A stretch of 64,000 bases of DNA, taken from the NCBI GenBank assembly GCA_022376925.1, contig JAIOJX010000002.1, positions 132,380,831 through 132,444,830 of the forward strand. Direction: 5' to 3'. Of this stretch, positions 50,069 to 61,630 are shown in pieces (position 1 is the first letter of the stretch; every line of letters starts with the position of its first letter). The stretch is from Tragulus kanchil (Eukaryota > Chordata > Mammalia > Artiodactyla > Tragulidae). The notes beneath the pieces are model-generated. The model was given only the letters and a program-made list of their open reading frames with translations, was not told the DNA's origin and did no database searches. A program made the translations under genes and the position numbers.

Positions 50069-50616
50069 AAAAGAGAGGAAGCAGGGTGGGTGATAGTCCA
50101 GAGTCTCACCATCAGAGCTCCGACCAGCACTCAGGCCTGCTGCCTCTAGGCATACCCTTGAGTTCTACTCATGGGATGGGGCAATTCCGATACCACAGTT
50201 TGAAAATCCAGTTCAAATAGCCTGGTATTCTACTAACCAAACAAGTTAGGCCGCTTTGCATTAATGGTAACCAAAATGGTTTTATGGGATTATTCTTGTT
50301 TGTTTGTTTTTGGTAGAAGATCTACAAGTTAGTATCTGCAAACATGCATGCTTGTATCCATGATACAGATGTTGAATGGCACTGCTTTGCAGACAGTAAA
50401 ACTCCATCTGATTGTGAATTGTTGGTTTGTGTCTGGGACAGGATGCCCCAGCATTGGGGGACCCTCCCAGCATCTTTGCAAATTTCACAGAAGATGAAAT
50501 GTCTCTCATCCATTGAGAGACACAGAATGAGCAGCAGCTTTCCAGGTTTTAAAGCTGAATCCCTCAGTCCCAGGAAACCTGATGGCAGAGGATGAGATGG
50601 CAGGATGGTATCACTG

Positions 50617-50737
50617 AGTCCACGGACGTGAGTTTGAGCAGGCTCCAGGAGATGGAGAAGGACAGGGAAGCCTGGCGTGCTGCAGTCCGTGGGGTCGCAG
50701 AGTTGGACATGACTGAGCGACGGAACTGAACTGAGGC
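50617..50737 (+). mobile_element. BovB/ART2A-type fragment (also at 51734-51856)
   Basis: GGACGTGAGTTTGAGCAGGC ... GGAAGCCTGGCGTGCTGCAG ... GACTGAGCGACGGAACTGAA is the end of BovB/ART2A in sense. Confidence 0.8.
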
Positions 50738-50931
50738 CATTGGGTGGGGAGGGGGGGATGCCCCGAGAAAGTCCTTTTGATCTTCTTGGCTACACTCCTG
50801 AAAGTGAGTGACCCGAGGGGCTTTTAATTAAAACCAAATCCCATCCTAGCATTGGGTTGGGGTTTCATTGGAACGAAGACTTTCTGTGTAGCAGAAAGCA
50901 GGGCATCTGTTTCAGTAATTGTAAACCCCTT

Positions 50932-51185
50932 GTAGAGAGTCCGCCTTGCAGTGCAGGGGGCACTGGTTCGATCCATGGCATGGGAAGATCCCATGTACCG
51001 CGGAGCAGCTGGACCGGTGGGCTCAATTGTGAGCCAACGTTCTGGAGCAGGGGCGCCCAGAGCCAGTGCTCTGCAGTTAGAGAGGCCACTGCAATGGGAG
51101 GCCCACACAGGCTGAAGAATTAAGATGGATGAAAATAAATAAATGAATGACCAATAAAAGAGGCCAAAAAATTTTTAAAAATTAT
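50932..51185 (+). mobile_element. Headless duplicate of family X SINE
   Basis: This is the same element as at 49795 but starting at GTAGAGAGTCCGCC, because duplication 15 begins inside it. It has no 5' target duplication, which confirms it is not an independent insertion. Confidence 0.85.
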
Positions 51186-52056
51186 AAAAGAGAGGAAGCA
51201 GGGTGGGTGATAGTCCAGAGTCTCACCATCAGAGCTCCGACCAGCACTCAGGCCTGCTGCCTCTAGGCATACCCTTGAGTTCTACTCATGGGATGGGGCA
51301 ATTCCGATACCACAGTTTGAAAATCCAGTTCAAATAGCCTGGTATTCTACTAACCAAACAAGTTAGGCCGCTTTGCATTAATGGTAACCAAAATGGTTTT
51401 ATGGGATTATTCTTGTTTGTTTGTTTTTGGTAGAAGATCTACAAGTTAGTATCTGCAAACATGCATGCTTGTATCCATGATACAGATGTTGAATGGCACT
51501 GCTTTGCAGACAGTAAAACTCCATCTGATTGTGAATTGTTGGTTTGTGTCTGGGACAGGATGCCCCAGCATTGGGGGACCCTCCCAGCATCTTTGCAAAT
51601 TTCACAGAAGATGAAATGTCTCTCATCCATTGAGAGACACAGAATGAGCAGCAGCTTTCCAGGTTTTAAAGCTGAATCCCTCAGTCCCAGGAAACCTGAT
51701 GGCAGAGGATGAGATGGCAGGATGGTATCACTGAGTCCACGGACGTGAGTTTGAGCAGGCTCCAGGAGATGGAGAAGGACAGGGAAGCCTGGCGTGCTGC
51801 AGTCCGTGGGGTCGCAGAGTTGGACATGACTGAGCGACGGAACTGAACTGAGGCCATTGGGTGGGGAGGGGGCGGGATGCCCCGAGAAAGTCCTTTTGAT
51901 CTTCTTGGCTACACTCCTGAAAGTGAGTGACCCGAGGGGCTTTTAATTAAAACCAAATCCCATCCTAGCATTGGGTTGGGGTTTCATTGGAACGAAGACT
52001 TTCTGTGTAGCAGAAAGCAGGGCATCTGTTTCAGTAATTGTAAACCCCTTGTAGAG

Positions 52057-52549
52057 TTAATAGGGAGCCTGTAGCAATAAGCACAAGAAGCCTCATTGTC
52101 TGGGAAATTGGAGACTCCTGAATGAGGCCAGTGCCCCAGGGCAGTTGACCAAAGGGAAGGGAGAAATAAAGGGCCACAGGTACCCCCAAGGCCCCAAAGC
52201 CAGTAAGAACTCTTAGGAGAGGTGAACGTCCCAGCCTGCGGGGTGGGATTGATGAGGCGGAACGCGTCTACGAAGTGCTTTGGGATCAGGTTCGCCCAGA
52301 ATCTGTTAGAAGGCACTGCTTTTGGTGTCTGGAGGTTTCCAAAATTTCAGTTTGTTTTTGCCTTGGGCGGTAGAATGAGTAGAACTGTTTCCAATGCTGC
52401 TGTGGAAATCCCCTTGGGGGATAAAGAATCTATTTCCATAACAAGCCAGACAATAGCAGGGAAATCTGTATTAAAGGATGCTGAGGTGCCTATAAAGTAA
52501 TCTTAAGACGCCATGCTGTGCATTAAGGGACTTCCTTTAAGTTCCTGAG
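52057..52549. other. Unassigned stretch with a 92-codon open frame
   Basis: A + frame (52222-52500) and an overlapping - frame are open, but neither shows a domain I recognise, a splice context or a start context. It is relatively CpG-containing (GAGGCGGAACGCGTCTACG). It could be an unrecognised old repeat or chance. Confidence 0.3.
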
Positions 52550-52754
52550 GGGCTTCCCTTGTGGCTCAGATGATAAAGAATCTGCCTGCAATGCGGGAGA
52601 CCTGAGTTTCATCTCTGGGTTGGGAAGATCCCCTAGAGAAGGGAATGGCTACCCACTCCAGTAGAATTGACTGGAGAATCGCATGGACAGAGGAGCCTGG
52701 AGGGCTACAGTCCATGGGGTCCCAAAGCGTTGGACATGACTGAGCGACTTTCAT
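52550..52754 (+). mobile_element. Bov-A2-type SINE with 14-nt target duplication
   Basis: TTTAAGTYCCTGAG flanks it at 52536 and 52755. It is full length with CAATGCGGGAGACCTGAG and GACATGACTGAGCGACTTTC. Confidence 0.92.
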
Positions 52755-52902
52755 TTTAAGTCCCTGAGAGGGTGTGAACTGGCTGGGAGTCACCTGTTTT
52801 CTTATCAGCCTTCGGGCCACTCCTTGACGGGGACCCCTTTCCTAGTTCCTCATCATTTCTCTATCTTTTTTTTAACAATAAAGAAAGCCAGCCTCTTTTT
52901 CT

Positions 52903-53173
52903 TCTTTTTAATTTTTGCCTCTTTTTTATTGGTTTTTTATTTATGTATTTTCATCCATCTTTATTCTTTGGCCTATGTGGGCCTCCCATTGCATTGGCCT
53001 CTCATTGCAGAGCACTGGCTCTGGGTGCATGTGCTCCAGAGCAGTGGCTCCTAATTGGACACACCGGTCCATCTGCTCCCCAGCACGTGGGATCTTCCTG
53101 GGCTAGGGATCGAACTGGTGCCCCTTGCACTGCAAGGCGGACTCTTTACCCACTGGGCCACCAGGGAAGCCCT
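52903..53173 (-). mobile_element. Family X SINE
   Basis: The + strand runs TTTTCATCCATCTTTATTCT, then TGTGGGCCTCCCATTGCATT, to CACCAGGGAAGCCC. The flanks CTTTTTCTTCTTTT and CTTTTTCTTTTAC suggest the target duplication. Confidence 0.86.
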
Positions 53174-53589
53174 GCTTTTTCTTTTACAGATTGTTTTTGT
53201 GGAAAACTTCAAACCACTATAAGGTAGACACAGGAACACAACGGGCTTCGTGTTCTTACTACCCAGCTTCAATTGTCAGCTTGTTTTCTCTATACCTGTT
53301 TCCTCTTTCCTGTATTATGTTATCAAACATCACATTTCTTCTGTAAATATGTAGGAATGTAGCTCTAAGTGCAGGCCTGGCAAACTTTCAGTTAAGGAAC
53401 AGAGAGTGTTTTCAGCTTTGTGGGTCACACAGCCTCCACTACAACTTCCCAGTGCTGTCACTGCGGCCTGAAAGCAGCCACAGATGGTACTTAAGGGAAT
53501 GGAGTGGTCGTAGTCTAATGCAGCTGTATGTAGTAAAAAGTCGTGGCCAGAAAACATAAGCAGAACGCTCTCTGACATAAATCACAGCA
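53174..53589. other. Intergenic stretch, nothing recognised
   Basis: Short region between a SINE and an L1. No gene or repeat was assigned. Confidence 0.4.
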
Positions 53590-55040
53590 AGATTTTTTTT
53601 AATCCATCTCCCAGAATAATGGACATAAAAGCAAAAATAAACAAACAGGACCTACTGAAACTCAAAAGCTTTTGCATAGCAAAGGAAGCAATGAATAAAA
53701 CAAAAAGACAGGACTCCTCTGGTGATCCAGTGGGTAAAGATTCCACCTTGCAGCACAAGGGGCACCGGTTTGATCCCTAGCCGGGGAGGATCCCACATGC
53801 CACAGAGCGGCTGGGCTGGTGGGTCCAATTAGGAGCCAGCGCTCTGGAGTGCATGTGCCCAGAGCCAGTGCCCTGCAATGAGAGAGGCCACTGCAATGGG
53901 AGGTGCACACAGGCCAAAGAATAAAGATGGATGCAAAATAAATCAATAAAAAGCGGTCAAAATTATAAAAACAAACAAAAGCAAAAAGACAACCCACAGA
54001 CTGGGAGAAAATATTTACAAATGATATGACTGGTGAGGGATTAGTCTCCAAAATTTACAAACAGCTTATGACAGTCAGTAGCATCAAAACAAACCACCCA
54101 CTCAAAAGTGGGCAGAAGACCTGAATAGACATTTCTCTAAAGAGGGCATGCAAACGGCCAACAGACCCATGAAAAGATGTTCAAAACTGCTATTTATTAG
54201 AGACGTGCAAATTAAAACTACAAGGAGATACCACCTCACACCAGTCAGGCTGGCTCTCATCAAAGATTCCACAAACAATAGATGCTGGAGAGGGTGCAGA
54301 GGGAAGGGAACCCTCCTGCACTGTTGGTGGGGATGTAAATCAGTACAGCCACTATGGAGGAGAGCTGTGTGGAGGTTCCTTGAAGAACTAAGCATAGAGC
54401 TACCATAGGATCCTGCAATCCCACTCCTGGGTGTATATCCAGAGAAGAACATGGTCTGAAGAGATACATGCTCCCAGTGTTCACTGCAACACTATTTACA
54501 ATGGCCAAGACATGGAAACAACCTAAATGTCCACTGACAGAGAAATGAATATATAGGAACATTACTTAGCCATTAAAAAGAATGAAATAAGGTCATTTGC
54601 AGCAATATGGATGGACCTAGAGAGTGCCATACTGAGTGAAGTAAGTCAGACAGAGAAGGAGAAATATCGTAAGACATCCCTTTTATGTGGATCCTAAAAA
54701 GAAATAATACAAATGAACTTATTTAAAAACAGAAAGAGACTCACAAATTTAGAAAACAAACTCATGGTTGCAGTGGGGAGGGGATGGTTGGGGACTTTGG
54801 GAAAGTCAAATATATACTGCTTCAAATATACAAGTGCTTGGAATGGATAACCAACAAAAATCTATTGTATAGCACATGAAACTCTGCTTAATGTTATGTA
54901 CCAGCCTGGAAGGGAAGGTGTTTGGGGGAGAAGGGATACATGTGTGCCTGAGCCCCTTCACTATTCACCTGAAACTATCACAAAATTGTTAATTGGCTGT
55001 ACCCCAATAAAAATGTTTTTGGTATAAAAATCAATCAAAA
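53590..55040 (+). mobile_element. L1 ORF2 C-terminus and 3'UTR, sense
   Basis: AATGGACATAAAAGCAAAAA begins a recognisable ORF2 end; the frame at 54148-54408 contains REMQ-like [19 protein letters not shown] and [17 protein letters not shown], then is broken. The 3'UTR reaches CTGTACCCCAATAAAAATG. It is 5'-truncated and interrupted by the SINE at 53711-53976. Confidence 0.88.
53711..53976 (+). mobile_element. Family X SINE inserted in L1
   Basis: Target duplication AAAA(C/G)CAAAAAGACA (53697 and 53977) lies within L1 sequence that reads through on both sides. This shows the SINE is younger than that L1. Confidence 0.9.
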
Positions 55041-55070
55041 AATCTTATAAGAAGCTTAAAAAAAAAAAAA

Positions 55071-55236
55071 GTTGCGTCCGACTTTCGGCGACCCCCAAGC
55101 CATGGAATTCTCCAGGCCAGAATACTGGAGTGGGTAGCCTTTCTCTTCTCCAGGAGATATTCCCAACCCAGGAATCAAACCAGGATCTCCTGCATTGCAG
55201 GCAGATTCTTTACCACCTGAGCTACCAGGGAAGCCT
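55071..55236 (-). mobile_element. Bov-A2-type SINE, partial
   Basis: The + strand reads GTTGCGTCCGACTTTCGGCG ... GAATACTGGAGTGGGTAGCC ... GAGCTACCAGGGAAGCCTG. Confidence 0.86.
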
Positions 55237-55689
55237 GTATTTATGGACACGAATGTTTCAACTTCATGTATGAAATTTTCATGTGTTGAGACATTGTTCT
55301 TTTGATTTTTTGAAACTGTTTGAAAACACGAAAACCATTTTTATCTCCAGAGCCAGGCAAAACCAGGTAGTCTTTGAATTTGGCCCTTAGATTGTAGTTT
55401 GCTAACCCCTCGTAGGAAGGGATGGAGAGGTTGTGACCCCCTGTTGACCTTCAGCTGGACCAGGGCAATCCGAGTCTCCTCACCCCTTCCTCATCTTTGA
55501 AATGTATGTTCTGTCCGGTGTTCCTTACTGCGGGAATGCAGCCTTGAGAGACCAGTGTCTTGTTGAGACTACCTGGACTTGACTGAGCTCCATTAGGTCC
55601 TCCATATAAACTTTTCAGATGTTAGGGCTGGGGGTCGGTGGGATTAGAGATCTATTCATCTCGTGCCCACTCAAGATGAGCCTCCTGTC

Positions 55690-55862
55690 TGGCCCAGGGA
55701 ACTCTACTCAATATTCTGTAATAACCTATATGGGAAGAGAATCTGGAAAAGAATGGGTATATGTATATGTGGAACTGAATCCCTTTGCTGTACGCCTGAA
55801 ACTATCACAGCATTGTAAATCAGCTATATAGTATACAATAAAAACCCAACCCAACCAAACAA
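55690..55862 (+). mobile_element. L1 3' end fragment, sense
   Basis: AATAACCTATATGGGAAGAG, then ATATGTGGAACTGAATCCCT, CACAGCATTGTAAATCAGC and an A-rich tail are the L1 3' end. Confidence 0.8.
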
Positions 55863-55890
55863 AAAAAAATCTCTCGTTAAGACATGTAAC

Positions 55891-56222
55891 AACAGGCTTC
55901 CTTGGTAGCTCAGTGGTAAAGAGTCCACCTGCCAACGCAGGAGACGCGGATCTGATCCTTGGTCCAGGAAGATGCCACATGCTATGGAACAACTAAGCCC
56001 GTGTGTCACAACCAATGGGAACTGAAATGGTGGAGCCCTTGAGCCACAGCTGCTGAAGCTTGCACACCCTAGAGCTGATGCTTTGCAACAAGAGAAGCCA
56101 CTGCAATGAGAAGCCTGTGCCCTGCCCGGAAGAGTAGCCCCTGCTCATTGCAACTAGAGAAAAGCCCATGCAGCGACTAAGACCCAGTACCACCAAAAGT
56201 AAATAAATTAAACTATTTAAAA
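55891..56222 (+). mobile_element. CHR-type tRNA SINE, long form
   Basis: It has the standard cetartiodactyl body: GAACAACTAAGCCCGTGTGT, CAACAAGAGAAGCCACTGCA, GAAGAGTAGCCCCTGCTC and GCAACTAGAGAAAAGCCC. It is a useful contrast to family X, which shares the head but not this body. Confidence 0.88.
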
Positions 56223-56335
56223 AATATAAAAACAACAAAAAGGATAAGCATTGTAAAGAAATTGCCTTGCTTAATACGCCTGTCACCTGCCGATCTGGAG
56301 AGACTGCTGCTTTCTTCAGTCCCTCCTCAGCCTAC

Positions 56336-58617
56336 CTGTATGGGGACCAGATTGTGAACTGACATCCTCTCCTTTAAAAGATAAGTACTCCTTTAATAAT
56401 ATAACCGTATTTCTTTTATCAAACTTCAAAACATTAATGATAATTCTTTAAAATCTTTGAATATCCAGACAGGGAGTAAATTTCCACAGCTGTGCTACAG
56501 GCTTTTTTTTTTTTTTTTATGGTTTGCTTGAAATAGGATCCAACACTAAAGTCTATGTGCTACGAATAATTGTTATAGCTCTTAAGTCTTTTAAGTTCCT
56601 TGGCCTTCCTGTGTGTCCGTGTCTATGTCCGTCTCTCTCTCTCTCTTTGCAGTGTATTTGCAGAAGAAACTAGGTCTTTTATTCTGGGGGGTCCCCAACA
56701 TCTTGAGTTCACTGATTGCACCTGGTCTACCTAACATTTTAACAAAGGAATGCGTGGGTCTCAGTCTTTAAAGCTCACAAAATGTTCTCCCTTGTGTTCA
56801 TTTTCTTGGTGAGCGCATCCTGGGTCCCAGGTTCAAGTATACTCTGGCTTCTCTGTGTAGCTAGCTCCAGGCTGAATCTTCTTCTAACCACACACTCAAA
56901 CAACAAACTGCCTACTTGCTTTGTCCACTCAGATATGTAATAGTCACCTCAGGCTTAGCTTGTCCAACATCTGCGCTCCAGGGCATGTTCCGCAAACTTG
57001 CAACTCCTACAGTTAACCCGCTTTCCATCTCTCTAGATGCTCAGACCCAAGTCCTTGGAGGCATGTGTGGTTGGTCTTTCTTTTATTCCTCAAGCTCAGT
57101 CTATTGGCTCCACCTTCAACATGCCCCCACCATCCTCACCACCCTGACGGCCATCCGTGACTAAGCCATCACTAGTATCTCTTATTGGTCTCTTTGCTTT
57201 GTCTGTTGCCTTGTTCAGCGTATTCTCAACAAGCGACTGGGGTTATGGAGCAAAGCATGGCTCTTGCTCTCTTCAGAGGCTCCCTTCAGTGGCTCCTATC
57301 TCCCTCCAAAAAGTCCAGGTGCTGTCGATGACCTAACCTCACCTACTGCTCTCATCCTCATGTGATTTATTGAACATGTAAACTGCATTCCTAACGACAA
57401 TGACTTTGTATATCTGATTCCCTTCTTCTAGAACATTCCTCCTCCAGCCTTTCCCATGATTTGAATTTTGAAAATACTGTATGGGGACCAGATTGTGAAC
57501 TGACATCCTCTCCTTTAAAAGATAAGTACTCCTTTAATAATATAACCGTATTTCTTTTATCAAACTTCAAAACATTAATGATAATTCTTTAAAATCTTTG
57601 AATATCCAGACAGGGAGTAAATTTCCACAGCTGTGCTACAGGCTTTTTTTTTTTTTTTTATGGTTTGCTTGAAATAGGATCCAACACTAAAGTCTATGTG
57701 CTACGAATAATTGTTATAGCTCTTAAGTCTTTTAAGTTCCTTGGCCTTCCTGTGTGTCCGTGTCTATGTCCGTCTCTCTCTCTCTCTTTGCAGTGTATTT
57801 GCAGAAGAAACTAGGTCTTTTATTCTGGGGGGTCCCCAACATCTTGAGTTCACTGATTGCACCTGGTCTACCTAACATTTTAACAAAGGAATGCGTGGGT
57901 CTCAGTCTTTAAAGCTCACAAAATGTTCTCCCTTGTGTTCATTTTCTTGGTGAGCGCATCCTGGGTCCCAGGTTCAAGTATACTCTGGCTTCTCTGTGTA
58001 GCTAGCTCCAGGCTGAATCTTCTTCTAACCACACACTCAAACAACAAACTGCCTACTTGCTTTGTCCACTCAGATATGTAATAGTCACCTCAGACTTAGC
58101 TTGTCCAACATCTGCGCTCCAGGGCATGTTCCGCAAACTTGCAACTCCTACAGTTAACCCGCTTTCCATCTCTCTAGATGCTCAGGCCCAAGTCCTTGGA
58201 GGCATGTGTGGTTGGTCTTTCTTTTATTCCTCAAGCTCAGTCTATTGGCTCCACCTTCAACATGCCCCCACCATCCTCACCACCCTGACGGCCATCCGTG
58301 ACTAAGCCATCACTAGTATCTCTTATTGGTCTCTTTGCTTTGTCTGTTGCCTTGTTCAGCGTATTCTCAACAAGCGACTGGGGTTATGGAGCAAAGCATG
58401 GCTCTTGCTCTCTTCAGAGGCTCCCTTCAGTGGCTCCTATCTCCCTCCAAAAAGTCCAGGTGCTGTCGATGACCTAACCTCACCTACTGCTCTCATCCTC
58501 ATGTGATTTATTGAACATGTAAACTGCATTCCTAACGACAATGACTTTGTATATCTGATTCCCTTCTTCTAGAACATTCCTCCTCCAGCCTTTCCCATGA
58601 TTTGAATTTTGAAAATA
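56336..58617. repeat. Tandem duplication 16
   Basis: Copies 56336-57476 and 57477-58617 abut exactly with a 1141-nt period. Only a couple of substitutions were noticed (AGGCTTAG versus AGACTTAG; CAGACCC versus CAGGCCC). I recognise no gene in this block. It has a poly-T run and a short TC repeat. Confidence 0.94.
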
Positions 58618-58639
58618 GGTTTGTTTATTTACTAAACCC

Positions 58640-58850
58640 ATATGTAGAACTTTCTTTGTGCCAAGCATTATTCTAAATGGTTTACTTCATTAACTCATTT
58701 TTTCCTCATAGGACGCTATGAGGTAGGTACCCTTGTTAACCCCATCTTACAGATGTGGAAAGGGAACACAGAGAGATTCAGTAACTTGCCCAACATCACA
58801 CAGCTCCTGAGGAGCAGAGACAAAATTCAAACCAGCTGCTAGTCCATGCT
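58640..58850 (-). mobile_element. MIR (right part repeated from 59812)
   Basis: CGCTATGAGGTAGGTACCCT, CCATCTTACAGATGTGGAAA and AGTAACTTGCCCAACATCAC are a clear reverse-complement MIR. Duplication 17 starts inside it. Confidence 0.85.
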
Positions 58851-60907
58851 TTCTTTTCCTTTGTCCTTTGAAATCAACTTCAAAGGTATAATTTATACTA
58901 TTATAAAGTGCATCCATTTAACGTGCACAGTTTGATGGGATGCAATGCACATATGTACCTGTGTAGCAACCACCACAATAAGGTATTGAAACATCACTCC
59001 AAAAGTTATCTTGTGTTGTTTTGCAATAAACTCCTTCCACCTCCCCCTAGTAGAGTCTCAAGCAACTCATTTGTTCTCTGTCACTGTAGAATATTTTACC
59101 TACCATAGGGTTTCATGTAAATGGAATCATGCAATATGTTTTGGCATATTTTGTTTGGCAGAATGTTTCTGAGGTTCATCCATGTTATATAAATAAATTT
59201 ATTCCTTTTCCTGAGTCTTTTTATCTTCCTTGCCTGTCCTTCACATGGTAATACTTTTCTCTGCCTTCTTGAACTTACAAAGCGTATTTATAATGTCCAT
59301 CCAGTCTACCAATGTGAGCTTCTGTGTCATTTCTGGATCGATTTCTTTCTGTGAATCATAGAGTTTTTCTATGGTAACCAGCCAAATGTTCAATTTTAAT
59401 TGAGTGCCAAATATTTCGGACTTCCATTCCTGGGTTTTGAGACATTGCTTAAAATATTGTTGGGTTTTGTTCTGGGGTGCAGTCTAGGTGGAGAGCTAGA
59501 TAAACAGACATATCAGGTGAGTTCTGGGAGGATCTCAAGTGCAGGAGCCCCTGGCCCCATGGAGTTGGGGTGTGTCACCTTCTTGGTTGTGAATGTGTTT
59601 GTTGATCTGGAAGTCCTCTGAAACTCCTATTATTAGAGGCTTCCTCAATAGGCATAATTAGTCTTAACTCCATTTTCAGTCCCTCTTTGCTCTCTGGAAG
59701 ATGGAGGACAGGACTGAAAATCCCAACCTTTGAACCATGGCTTGGTCTCTCTGGAGACCAGTCTCCATCCAGGAGCCATCTGAGAGCCCACTCAGAGTTG
59801 TTGCATGTCCTGGACGCTATGAGGTAGGTACCCTTGTTAACCCCATCTTACAGATGTGGAAAGGGAACACAGAGAGATTCAGTAACTTGCCCAACATCAC
59901 ACAGCTCCTGAGGAGCAGAGACAAAATTCAAACCAGCTGCTAGTCCATGCTTTCTTTTCCTTTGTCCTTTGAAATCAACTTCAAAGGTATAATTTATACT
60001 ATTATAAAGTGCATCCATTTAACGTGCACAGTTTGATGGGATGCAATGCACATATGTACCTGTGTAGCAACCACCACAATAAGGTATTGAAACATCACTC
60101 CAAAAGTTATCTTGTGTTGTTTTGCAATAAACTCCTTCCACCGCCCCCTAGTAGAGTCTCAAGCAACTCATTTGTTCTCTGTCACTGTAGAATATTTTAC
60201 CTACCATAGGGTTTCATGTAAATGGAATCATGCAATATGTTTTGGCATATTTTGTTTGGCAGAATGTTTCTGAGGTTCATCCATGTTATATAAATAAATT
60301 TATTCCTTTTCCTGAGTCTTTTTATCTTCCTTGCCTGTCCTTCACATGGTAATACTTTTCTCTGCCTTCTTGAACTTACAAAGCGTATTTATAATGTCCA
60401 TCCAGTCTACCAATGTGAGCTTCTGTGTCATTTCTGGATCGATTTCTTTCTGTGAATCATAGAGTTTTTCTATGGTAACCAGCCAAATGTTCAATTTTAA
60501 TTGAGTGCCAAATATTTCGGACTTCCATTCCTGGGTTTTGAGACATTGCTTAAAATATTGTTGGGTTTTGTTCTGGGGTGCAGTCTAGGTGGAGAGCTAG
60601 ATAAACAGACATATCAGGTGAGTTCTGGGAGGATCTCAAGTGCAGGAGCCCCTGGCCCCATGGAGTTGGGGTGTGTCACCTTCTTGGTTGTGAATGTGTT
60701 TGTTGATCTGGAAGTCCTCTGAAACTCCTATTATTAGAGGCTTCCTCAATAGGCATAATTAGTCTTAACTCCATTTTCAGTCCCTCTTTGCTCTCTGGAA
60801 GATGGAGGACAGGACTGAAAATCCCAACCTTTGAACCATGGCTTGGTCTCTCTGGAGACCAGTCTCCATCCAGGAGCCATCTGAGAGCCCACTCAGAGTT
60901 GCTGCAT
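58711..60907. repeat. Tandem duplication 17
   Basis: Copies 58711-59806 and 59812-60907 are spaced 1101 nt apart with a 5-nt spacer. The left breakpoint is inside a MIR. It includes an antisense L1 relic. Confidence 0.93.
58870..59215 (-). mobile_element. Old L1 relic, antisense (also at 59971-60316)
   Basis: AAGGTATAATTTATACTATT ... GTGCATCCATTTAACGTGCA ... GTAAATGGAATCATGCAATA ... AGGTTCATCCATGTTATATA follow antisense L1 3' sequence. Confidence 0.65.
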
Positions 60908-61007
60908 TACAAGCGATGCTCCTGAGAAAAAAAATTATATTGGGGTATAGCTGATTTTACCATGTTGTGTTCGTTTCAGGCATATAGCAAAGTGAATCTG
61001 TTACCGT

Positions 61008-61216
61008 GAAAGTGTTAGTTGCTCAGTTGTGTCCAACTCTTTGTGACCCCATGCACGGTAGCCCAGCAGGCTCTTCTGTCCATAGGATTCTTCAGGCAAG
61101 AATATTGGAGTGCGCTGCCTTTCCTTTCTCCAGGGGATCTTTCTAACCCCGGAATCGAATCCAGGTCTCTTACACTGCAGGCAGATTCTTCACAATCTGA
61201 GCCTCCAGAGAAGCCC
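61008..61216 (-). mobile_element. Bov-A2-type SINE (also at 62145-62350)
   Basis: The + strand runs GTTAGTTGCTCAGTTGTGTC to GAGCCTCCAGAGAAGCCC. It is inserted in antisense L1. Confidence 0.88.
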
Positions 61217-61310
61217 TTATCTACTCTTTTAAAATCTTTTCCTATGTAGGTCATTACAGAGTATTGAGTAGAGTTTCCTGTGCTACACAGGAGGTCCTTA
61301 TTAGTCATCT

Positions 61311-61630
61311 TTTTTTTTAAATATTTATTTATTTATTTTTTGGAGGGGTTGGTGAGGGAGGGGGGCGGGAAGGCCACTTCTATTGATGTTTCATTTATCT
61401 ATTTTCATCCATCTTTGTTCTTTTGGCCCATGTGGGCCTCCCATCGCGGTGGCCTCTGTTGTCGCAGAGCACCGGCTCCGGGCGCATGCGCTCCAGAGCT
61501 CCGACTCGGTAATTGGACACATCGGTCCAGCCGCTCTGCGGCACATGGGATCTTCCCAGGCCAGAGCTCGAACCAGCGCCCCTTGCACTGCAAGGCGGTG
61601 TCCTTACCCACTGGACCACCAGGGAAGCCC
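61311..61630 (-). mobile_element. Family X SINE, GC-tailed, CpG-rich (also at 62443-62762)
   Basis: Target duplication TAGTCATCT is at 61302 and 61632. It retains many CpGs (CCGGGCGCATGCGCTCC, CATCGCGGTGG, AGCCGCTCTGCGGC), suggesting recent insertion. The opposite-strand tail has a C-rich block (+ strand 61341-61370). Confidence 0.9.

Larger units (their letters stand above)
49815..52056. repeat. Tandem duplication 15
   Basis: Copies 49815-50937 and 50932-52056 are spaced 1117 nt apart and share GTAGAG at the join. The second copy starts 20 nt inside a SINE, so that SINE appears headless at 50932. Confidence 0.93.

Noticed and set aside
52222..52500. A 92-codon + strand open frame
   Set aside because: No domain, no start context, no splice context, and an equally long frame on the opposite strand. 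Kept only as an unassigned stretch.
56916..58305. Two similar 82-codon frames suggesting a duplicated small gene
   Set aside because: They are the two copies of duplication 16. The two substitutions give one amino-acid change each, and there is no recognisable protein feature.
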